A DNA stretch of 64,000 bases, from NCBI GenBank assembly GCA_964019055.1, contig OZ025222.1, forward strand, positions 2,805,746 to 2,869,745. The letters run 5' to 3'. The position numbers were made by a program, and so were the translations under genes. Origin of the DNA: Anthopleura xanthogrammica (lineage: Eukaryota > Cnidaria > Anthozoa > Actiniaria > Actiniidae). The stretch's first letter is position 1. The number at the start of each line of letters is the position of its first letter. The notes under the pieces are model-generated. The model was not told the DNA's origin and did not search any database. It saw nothing but the letters and a program-made list of their open reading frames with translations. Shown in pieces: positions 56,256 to 64,000 of this stretch.

Positions 56256-57101
56256 TTAGCCGAATTTCCTGTCCCAGAATCCATCATCCCACATGTCATC
56301 TTTGTCGCTGTCCGATGCATAGAAGTGTGGATCGACTTCCAGGTCATCAAACACACGAACACAGTCTTGTTCTTCCTCTATTTGTTTGGCAGCCCTTTGT
56401 CGCACTTTCTGGGCTTGTGCTTCACGTTGTCGCTGTTTGCCAACAACCTTGCTGACAGCTTTTGCTCTTTTGGTTTGGGCTTCTTCCAATTTTCTGTCAC
56501 TTTGCACCAACGTCTGCTGGGCTTTGGCGAAGTTCTGTGCCTCAGCTATCTTGCTGCGTGTGTTGTTGGAGGACTTTTTAGCTTTGGTTTTGACGCCCTC
56601 CAGCTGAGCTTGTCTGTTCTCGGCAGCTTTGACTAGCTTTTCGTTTATTTTTGCAACCTTGTTCAATTTTTCTTCTTCATCTTCCAATTTCTTCTCCCGC
56701 GCTTGCAGAGATTTCAAGGCGGCTTTCCTTTTCTTTTCCAGCTGCTCGTTTCTGTTCTCCTCTGCCTGTGCCTGCTTCTCAAGCAGCATCTCTCTTGTCA
56801 GGACGGGCAACTTCGGATCTCTTGCCAGTTTTCGTGGACAGGTTGCTTTCAGACCCTTTTGCACAATGTTGCCATCCAAATTCAGATCATATGCAACGCA
56901 GGTTGGCGTTTCACATCTGCTGGTCTCGGTATCCAGGAACAAGAGACTTGGTCCGGTTTGTGTGGCGATTTCTTTCTTCAAAAGAGCTTTTTCTTTCTCG
57001 ATTTGGATTTTAGCTCTTCTAAGGACCTCTAGTTCGAAAGGACATGGTGCAGGCGCTACTTTGTTGTCGCGCTTAAATTTAGACTGAAATGTTCCGCACA
57101 T
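56256..57101 (-). CDS. coiled-coil protein, possibly stathmin-like (281 aa, one exon)
   Basis: A complete one-exon ORF; I use the ATG at 57101 (MCGTF) because the track upstream has no ATG. Residues about 98-240 are Glu/Lys/Gln/Ala-rich and should form long helices. The stretch LTREMLLEKQAQAEENRNEQ followed later by KAAENRQAQLEGVK resembles in order the two conserved stretches of the stathmin domain, which binds tubulin, but I would not assign it on that alone. The last 25 residues are acidic with aromatics (DDMWDDGFWDRKFG), a strong conserved-looking end. The N-terminal 95 residues are unlike stathmin. Three CRE-like sites lie just upstream and a polyadenylation signal just downstream, which supports a real gene. 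Confidence 0.75.
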   Translation of the reverse strand: MCGTFQSKFKRDNKVAPAPCPFELEVLRRAKIQIEKEKALLKKEIATQTGPSLLFLDTETSRCETPTCVAYDLNLDGNIVQKGLKATCPRKLARDPKLPVLTREMLLEKQAQAEENRNEQLEKKRKAALKSLQAREKKLEDEEEKLNKVAKINEKLVKAAENRQAQLEGVKTKAKKSSNNTRSKIAEAQNFAKAQQTLVQSDRKLEEAQTKRAKAVSKVVGKQRQREAQAQKVRQRAAKQIEEEQDCVRVFDDLEVDPHFYASDSDKDDMWDDGFWDRKFG

Positions 57102-57182
57102 TTTGAACAATAAAAATCACTTGATAATCAAACACGTCTTGTCAATTCAACTTCTTCAAACAATCTAATTTCTAATTGGCTA

Positions 57183-57224
57183 TGACGTCATTAAAATCTA
57201 TTATGACGTAGCTTTATGACGTAA
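57183..57224. promoter_or_regulatory. three CRE-like sites upstream of the coiled-coil gene
   Basis: TGACGTCA at 57183-57190, TGACGTA at 57204 and TGACGTAA at 57217, spaced about 21 and 13 bases, 82-123 bases upstream of the start codon, followed by a GCGCGC stretch. Confidence 0.6.
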
Positions 57225-57861
57225 CCAAGCGCGCGCTAATATTTCGAAGTGCGCTAAGTATTCTGGATAGAAGCTAAAATCGAAGTTTTGTGACGAGACG
57301 AAAGAAACAAATGAAGGAATAGGAAGAAAAAGACAAAAAGAGAATAATAGGGAGAAGCGAATGAAAGGAAAGGAGATGAAAGGAAGGGAAAGGAAAGGAG
57401 AAGGAAGGAAAAGGGAAACAAATTACCAAAAGATAACAAAGAAAAGGAAATTTGCAACACCATTACAAACAATATTTTTTTATTTCAGAATTAACTTCTA
57501 TTCATCGCCCCTTTTAAAAATCGTTTTGAATTTTTTAAAGTCTATTCAGTACATCCTAATTTTAAGTATTTACCGTAATTTTGATTAATATGTTATGCGC
57601 GATCGAGCTCATGACTAGGAGAGATTTCACGTAATGGTGAAACAATGTTCTATAGTAAATAAGAATTAGTTTCTTGTCTTAGATTACTATTTTGTGGGTC
57701 AAGTAAAATCTCTTGCAAAATGGCTGGTTTTGTAATGTCTGACTTTTAATCTTTATTTTCAGCATGCTGCATATGAATTTTTAAATTCTTATATTTATAT
57801 CACCTAGACTTTAGTTCACAAAAATAATTTCATAGTTTTCTTTACAGTGCATCGTTTTAAA

Positions 57862-58193
57862 ATTCCAATAACCCACTTTCGGCACACCCTAAACACTTTA
57901 TCGGCTTTTTTTGAACACGTTGTGACACTGAAATGGCTTCTCATTGTCTCCGTTCAGTTCGTCCAACAGCTAAGTAAAATACGACATCGTCTTGTCTATC
58001 CTTAACGAGTCGTACGAAATCGGATAGCGCTGTTTCTTGATTACAGATTCATTTACTCAAGGTTAGCCTGATTTCAGTGTCAAACATATTCACAAATATT
58101 AAATGGAAATTGAATGCTTAACTTTAGCAATGAAAATACTTTGAAATTTCACAAATCATACCCTGACCAACATTCCAATATCTCGAAAGTGGG
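57862..58193. repeat. long relative of the CCCACTTTCG foldback family
   Basis: TTCCAATAACCCACTTTCGG on the left and CCAATATCTCGAAAGTGGGC on the right are near-inverted repeats, about 330 bases apart. The interior is unlike the short copy at 28449-28555. Confidence 0.5.
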
Positions 58194-58210
58194 CTACTTC
58201 GAAATAAGGT

Positions 58211-58352
58211 AATTCTACGTCACAGCAAGACTCGAATACGTACTACACTACTCATTAACGCTCCGATACTTTATTTTCTCAACTTTTCTTAATAAAATAA
58301 CAATTTACTCAAACTTAAAAGCGTTTCAAGTCTTGCTGTGACGTCATTAATT
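58211..58352. repeat. foldback element
   Basis: AATTCTACGTCACAGCAAGA pairs with TCTTGCTGTGACGTCATTAA. Confidence 0.85.
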
Positions 58353-58526
58353 GAAATAAATTAAATTTCTTGTAATATAACAAAATATTTACAAAATTAT
58401 TATTGCACAAAACTAATTTAACATTGGCAGTACATTCATAATTTAGGTAAAATTAATCACTCCAATATTTTTTACCGAGCTTAAGAAGTATTAGCGGTTT
58501 TGAGGTTGATGAAAAAAATGGAGTTT

Positions 58527-58618
58527 GCAGTGCATCGTGGGATTGTTTTAGGGGACAAAGTAGACCACAAAGTAGACGCCATCTTGAAAATGTCCCTAAA
58601 AGTCCCACAATGCACTGC
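58527..58618. repeat. foldback element
   Basis: GCAGTGCATCGTGGGATTGT and TTTAGGGGACA pair with TGTCCCTAAA and GTCCCACAATGCACTGC. Confidence 0.92.
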
Positions 58619-59649
58619 GATGCCAACTTGATCACCCAGTGTTAAAAGTTAAAATTCATGGCATGTTTATTGGGGATATACCACACAACCCATCCCCCCC
58701 CCCAAAAAACCCCAAGGTAACCCAATCCCCCCACCTAACCTTAGTCTCCATCCCTAAAAAATCAGATATAAATTATGAATGCACCATAAACCAAATTCAT
58801 TATTAAATTTCATTTGAAACATTGGGGAGCAGCTTGGTAGTTATCAGCAGGTTATTGGATGCAGAAAAACAAACACATGAACTTAAAGAAATAATACTCA
58901 AGGAAGATTAAAGGGGCGCGATAAGTGACAGGACAGAAAGACTTTATATGCACAGATGAACACTAAATTAACATTGTTCCCTCCCCTTTCCAGCTCACCG
59001 TACATTTCGTTTTCCTTTCTTATTCATTCTGTCTGTCTAGAGGCGACTTGCACTAACAAGTCACGTGACCCTGATCCCCTTAAGACGAGCAGCTTTGTCA
59101 AAATGAACAACAGAAAAGAAAAGAGCACCTTGCCATTAGTAGGGAGGCAGAGTTTGAGCTCATAACGAGGGAAACAGGAGAAATGGCATTAAATATAAAA
59201 TTGAATGATTTATAAGGGAAAATGCTATGGATGGCAAGAGCTTACCAGCCAACACTTTCCCATACAAAACCTTATAAAATATTCGGTTTTATATTCAATG
59301 CCATTCCCCCTTCAACATTATAAGCTGGAACTTCGCCTTCTTACTAATGTCAAGGTGCTCTTTTCATTTCAGTGTTTCTCTGAACCTTGATTTCTATTGG
59401 AAAATTCATGATTAACGTAAAAAGATTTGATAGTCTTTGCTTTTTTTGATTGAATAAATTTCTTTCTTCTTTTTCGTTTGACTAATTTTTCTATCATTTG
59501 ATTCAAGCATAAGATTCGAAAATAAAAATATATTTCTTCTATTTCCAAAATGTTTATTCCAATAAAACGATGGCGACCTTTACGATTCATATTGTAAAAA
59601 GAAGGAACATATTCTAGTGATTTTTGTCAGAATCAGATCCGATCTGATG
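58619..59649. other. intergenic, no gene seen
   Basis: AT-rich spacer. A TTTATT at 59553-59558 could be the polyadenylation signal of BLTP3 (minus strand), which would place the minisatellite in its 3' UTR. Confidence 0.45.
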
Positions 59650-60190
59650 CCGATGTGTCGCCGATCTACTAACGAATGTCTACTACGATTTTATATCGAT
59701 TTGTTTTCGATCTACTCGCGCGCTCCGGTCCCTTGCTCCTTTCCGTTTCGGCAAATACGACTGACAAGTTGCCGATTAAACGCATGAGAAATTTTTCCGA
59801 GCGAATACCGATTTGTCTCCGATCTACTCGTGCGCTAACTCACTTAGCGAGACAGGATGCACATTATATTGATGTGGGATGTTTCCGAGCGAATGCCGAT
59901 TTGTTTCCGATCTACTCGTGCGCTAACTCAACACTTAGCGAGATAGGATGCACATTACATTCATGTGGGATGTTTCCGAGCGAATGCCGATTTGTTTCCG
60001 ATCTACTCGTGCGCTAACTCAACACTTAGCGAGACAGGATGCCAATTGAAATTATGCGGTTTCCAACCGCACGCCGAACGTTTTCCGATCTATTCGCGCG
60101 CTAATTCATTTCTTAGCGAGACAAGATGCCGATTAAATTCATGCGGTTTCCGACCGAATGCCGAACTTTTCCCGACCTAATGTTGCGTCT
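59650..60190. repeat. 87-91 bp minisatellite at the BLTP3 stop codon
   Basis: CCGATCTACTCG-type words recur with CGA starting at 59708, 59820, 59908, 59999, 60086 and 60173, mostly 87-91 bases apart. Units contain CGCTAA, a short loop and TTAGCG, a perfect 6-bp stem, and GTTTCCGAGCGAATGCCGAT. It is more CpG-rich than its surroundings. Confidence 0.9.
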
Positions 60191-63186
60191 TTCTCCTAGC
60201 TGCCGTACCTCCAGATTGATAGGCAATGACCTTGGCTTGTAGACGATCTTGCTCCCTGTTTGACATGGCCAGTTCATACTGTAGTCGTTCTATAGTCTTG
60301 AGTAAAGCCTGGCGTTCATCCTGCACGGCGTGTAGCGCAGCTCGAGATACAGATAGTTGTGCTTTTATACATTCTCGCTCACTGTCGTTATCTGAACGAG
60401 ATGAGATTGATTCCGCAAGACTAAGATCGCTGGTGGTGCGTGACAGGCGTGACAGGGACCTACCCAAGTCCCCTCGGAATGGTTCCTCGCCTTCTGTTGT
60501 ACATCCATCAGTTCCTCTCATTCCGGGGGTAGGATTCAAGGATTTGATGTTAATAACAGCATTTTGGTTCCTAAAGATCGAGATGTTTTCAAGGTTGACG
60601 TTCATGGGGAGGGGTGGGGGTGCGGACAGCAGTCTTGGAGGTTTATCGTCCCGGACACAAAGGCTCGAAGACTTCAACTCTACGTAGAAAGGCATTTTAG
60701 GTAACAAAATCTCGTCATCGAAACACTCGCTCAGACTCTCGATGTTACTCATTAATAACGATAACGCCATGTTATCCAACTGCACATGCGCAAATCCACG
60801 CTCCCCAGCGGACGGCGTATTACGTTCGGCTCCAGGCCCAAACTCTGCTCGGACGGTTACCGAGGGTGGTGTGGTGGGGAGTGGGTGTGGTACCATAGTG
60901 GAGCTCTCGTGTGGTGCTTTGAAGGATTTCTGGTTTAAATACTTTTCGAAGTTATGGTTTCCTTTCTCGTCGATTTGAATATCTTGTAGTGTAACCTTTA
61001 CGGTAGTATCATCGCCTTCCATCTGGATTCCCAAGTGAAGATCACTACCTTCTGCAGTGAATACAGAGACAATCCGACCTGATCTTATACTCCTAGCGCT
61101 GCTTCTAGCACTAGACTCGACACTTGTTCCCAGTTGACTACTACTAGTGCTAGCGTCACTACCTCTTCGTGCTTTAGTCACACCCCTATCACCATCTTGT
61201 GCCCAGCTACTTGGATCACTCATAGGAGAGGTGCTGCCACGCCCTGTATGATCGGCACCGGAAGTCCCATTAGAGACCGGAAGTAAGGATGACTTGGATT
61301 GTATATTCAAGTGAGGTATACTCTGATCGTCTTTGGGTAATGGAGAGACTATATCTGTTCTAGTATGAGAGAACTTCTCATGAATATCCAAACCATCGGG
61401 CCCTACATCCGGTGACGCGGTCTCGCCGTCAGAAACAAACCCTGGATCAAGATAACTGCTAGCGCTACTGGTCCCTCGACTGTTGGACAGCTCTGGACCA
61501 GGGGGGAGTATTAGACTAACTTCGCCCCGTTTAGCGAGGAGTGAGAAGGTGACGTTCGCGGAGGGAGCACCCGAGTTAATGCTGGATTTACTGAGGTGCC
61601 TCCGTGCCTCCGCATCAAGCTCTTCTTGCATCTTAAGCAGAGATTCTTGCAACCGTAGTAAAAAGATATACTGGAAATGATCAAATTGGACTGCAAAGTT
61701 GGAGGGGATGATGGCAAGGACACTCAGGTCTGCTACTTTTGGCGCGTCTGCTGGGTAGTCACTCAGGTTCTCATCCTCAGCACTCGAGTATGACCCAAAG
61801 CCCTTGCGTAAATTAGGGGCATCTTCAGTAGTTGTGTTTGAGCCCCCATTAGGGATGTTCTCCGACGAGCCTGGTCCTTTATTGGTGACTTCAGAAGAGC
61901 CCTTCAAATTTTCATTCAATGTCAGAGTAGTGTCTATTCTCTCATCAGGGATGGAATGATCTAGCTCTGCCTCACCGTTTCTGGTATCACTACCATGTGA
62001 ACATGCATCGACCCCTCCGTTTAACTCTTCTTGGCTCAACGAACTTAGCGACTGTGAATTCTTCGACAGGCTAGCCACAGGAAACGACTTACTACCGATA
62101 AAATCATTTTCATGTCTCCCCCTCTTCAAATCTGTCAGGGGATCGAACCCAACATCACGTGATCTAGGAGAAGCCGGTAGCGAGCTGGAGCCAGGTGGAC
62201 TCGTACCAAGTTCTTTCTTAGGTTTAATGTCATTGATATGATTGCCCAGAGTGTTCAAGTCCTTAGCACCGTGTTTAAGATTCGGGCTTGAGTTCGATAT
62301 ATGGATTGCTGATGATGATTGAGGGTGTGCGCGCACACATCCAGGGGACGAAGCCACTGATGAAGGCTGTGGTATCCTTCGAGTGTCTTCATCGTCGGAT
62401 CTTGCGGGACTGGGAAGGTGTATTTCTTGGGTGTTTTTAGGTAAAGGGGTACATACCCAGAGTCGTAGGGGTATAGCTTCGATGAATGGCATCGGCCGAT
62501 CCTTGTTGCTTTTGACTCCCAGGAAATCAGCCCAGCATTGGTCTGCTGACAAGCACCACACCTGACACATAAAACACAAATAAATAAGTGGACGTAATAA
62601 TTCTAATTTAACTCATAGACGTAATGTTTATAGACATTGTCCAATAGACCCCTTGTAGCACGTCGGAATGCAGCTCAATTTGGAGGACAAAACAATAGGT
62701 TCCAATTCTCAGGAGATTGAAATTCTTTTGTTTTGTCCTCCAAATTGAGCTGCTTTGACGACACATGAAAGGGGTCTATAGGATATGAGAAAAAAAAGTC
62801 TCGTACCATCGTCATAGACGCCATATTCGAAAAGGGTCTATTGTGTCGTAACATACCTGAGATGGTTGACATGGACCTGTCATGTCCGTCCTCAGCCCAT
62901 TCATCAGTCTTTCAATCCTAACAGGATCATCAACCACTCCAAAATCCTTCAACCAGGCCAAGTTACTAAGGGGTCTGACATCACTGACCTCATTCGGGAA
63001 CATATTGAACTCGGTGTATAGCTTGGATGACGAGAACTGTTGTAGGAGCATCAAGAGTTCTGTTTGAGAGGAGTTGGAGCCTACACGGCTGTTTGTGAGG
63101 GCTAGCTGTGAGATCTGGATCTGTAGAGCCTGGGGTCTTGATTCACGGTAATGACAGCCAGGCTCACTAGGGCACGGAAGAGTAAT
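60177..63186 (-). CDS. UHRF1BP1: BLTP3 / UHRF1BP1-like bridge-like lipid-transfer protein (C-terminal part, two exons)
   Basis: BLTP3 proteins are long hydrophobic-groove (RBG) lipid conduits at endosome and retrograde-vesicle contacts. Exon 62857-63186 (110 codons) and the last exon 60177-62561 (794 codons plus TAG) join in phase 0. Matches in family order: RPQALQIQISQLALTNSR in the first exon; VWCLSADQCWADFLGVK, then RPMPFIEAIPLRLWVC at the junction; AVQFDHFQYIFLLRLQESLL; RGEVSLILPP; FGPGA, then MPFYVELKSS and RDDKPPRLLSAPPPLP; and a C-terminal coiled coil (ERECIKAQLSVSRAAL). Long Ser/Asp-rich stretches between these are likely disordered. The N-terminal chorein part is to the right of the window. 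The stop codon lies inside a minisatellite unit. Confidence 0.9.
62645..62780. repeat. CRE/E-box foldback family, copy 8 (best preserved)
   Basis: TAGACCCCTTGTAGCACGTC, GGAATGCAGCTCAATTTGGA and GGACAAAACAATAGGTTCC on the left; TTGTCCTCCAAATTGAGCTG and AAAGGGGTCTATA on the right. It lies in the BLTP3 intron. CRE decayed to TGACGACA. Confidence 0.92.
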
Positions 63187-63329
63187 CTGAAAATGTAAAG
63201 AGATAAAAGGTGGATTAGATTAGGTAAATAAAATTGAGGATAATGTTTTCCAAAAGGACAGAGAATCTCTTTCAGTTTAGCATTGGGATATCGGTATTCT
63301 TGGGGTGCAACCACGTGATTCAAAATCTC

Positions 63330-63334
63330 CTGAG

Positions 63335-63371
<37 letters not shown>
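63330..63371. repeat. (ATA)n microsatellite
   Basis: Pure AAT trinucleotide run in BLTP3 upstream intron. Confidence 0.9.
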
Positions 63372-63372
<1 letters not shown>

Positions 63373-63599
63373 CTTTAATAGTATTCTCCCTACAGGGTTT
63401 TTCAGAAACTATTTACAATACTAGGATTAAATAAATACTAAATATATTATGCTAACTTTAAAAACTATTGATATGTATATATATATATATATAAATAGCA
63501 GATATCGGAGCTACACCCCAACGCCCCCAAACAACCGCCCGAAGTCAAGGCAACTGGGCCAGTTTCTATACATTATACAGATATAAATAACAATTAAAC

Positions 63600-63673
63600 A
63601 GCCGCCATGTTGGTTGATATAACAAGAGAATCTTAATGAGGAATGCTTTGTATAGCCAACCAACATGGCGGCT
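63600..63673. repeat. short foldback element
   Basis: AGCCGCCATGTTGGTTG pairs with CAACCAACATGGCGGCT. Confidence 0.93.
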
Positions 63674-63773
63674 AGTGACGTAACATGTACCCCAAGAATA
63701 GCTGTTATTACGGATGCATGCAAATGAGATGTGAATGTTGGTGGCCCCTTACAAAAACTGGTTATCAGTTATC

Positions 63774-63991
63774 AATACTCCCGTTTCGAGTTCTCTTTTA
63801 CGCTGTGTTAGCCTCAATTGTGCGTAAATTATGCAGAAATTTAGATAAAACTCGTGAAATTTCAAAGTATTTTTATTGTCTTCTTTACACACAGATCTCT
63901 TGAATTTCCACGGGCTGTTACTGAATAAAAGAATATATTACACGGTTTTGAGGCTAACACAGCGTAAAAGAGAACTCGAAACTGGAGTATT
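63774..63991. repeat. 218-bp element with 40-bp inverted ends
   Basis: AATACTCCCGTTTCGAGTTC, then TTTTACGCTGTGTTAGCCTC, is mirrored at the right by GAGGCTAACACAGCGTAAAA, then GAACTCGAAACTGGAGTATT. The interior is AT-rich without an ORF. Confidence 0.95.
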
Positions 63992-64000
63992 ACAACGATA

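Noticed and set aside
56325..57087. Plus-strand Ser/Phe/Leu ORFs
   Set aside because: Antisense shadows of the coiled-coil gene's Lys/Glu-rich coding sequence.
63180..63323. Minus-strand ORF upstream of the first BLTP3 exon as another exon
   Set aside because: An acceptor-like CAG exists at about 63333, but there is no donor, the frame does not fit the next exon, and the peptide does not resemble the part of the family expected there.

Overview
This window looks like nuclear DNA of an invertebrate animal, most likely an anthozoan cnidarian (sea anemone or coral). The grounds are indirect: AT-rich sequence, animal genes with GT-AG introns, one intron-free and one two-exon Shaker-type potassium channel, an animal isopentenyl phosphate kinase, and introns and spacers crowded with short foldback (MITE-like) elements, tRNA-derived SINEs and simple repeats. 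I see no prokaryotic, viral, organellar or CRISPR feature.

Layout, left to right. (1) 2045-13068, minus strand: the N-terminal 913 codons, in ten exons, of a MADD/Rab3-GEF DENN-domain protein. The rest of the gene lies left of the window, and one more possible exon is at 192-338. (2) 14525-19273, plus strand: a complete eight-exon GPATCH4-like G-patch protein, divergent from MADD. (3) 25509-26975, plus strand: a complete intron-free Shaker (Kv1-type) channel. (4) 34818-41428, minus strand: a second Shaker channel in two exons, split inside S6 by a 5.18 kb intron and lying tail-to-tail with the first. (5) 46767-48212, minus strand: a one-exon 481-residue protein I cannot assign. (6) 49205-50593, minus strand: a two-exon myosin regulatory light chain. 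(7) 51777-55385, plus strand: a six-exon isopentenyl phosphate kinase, divergent from the light chain. (8) 56256-57101, minus strand: a one-exon coiled-coil protein with faint stathmin-like features. (9) 60177-63186, minus strand: the last two exons of a BLTP3 (UHRF1BP1/UHRF1BP1L) bridge-like lipid-transfer protein, whose N-terminal part lies to the right.

The genes do not form one pathway. MADD, BLTP3, the channels and the light chain are membrane-traffic, excitability and contractility genes; GPATCH4 is probably nucleolar; the kinase acts in isoprenoid metabolism. Exon boundaries were placed by hand from splice sites, and reading phase was checked across every junction of the multi-exon genes.

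The most distinctive non-genic content is repeat structure: at least eight copies of one foldback family, several of which carry a CRE-like TGACGTCA overlapping or next to a CACGTG E-box at one end; a 57-bp minisatellite at four separate places; a cluster of RFX X-box-like motifs; and CRE clusters, one directly upstream of the coiled-coil gene.
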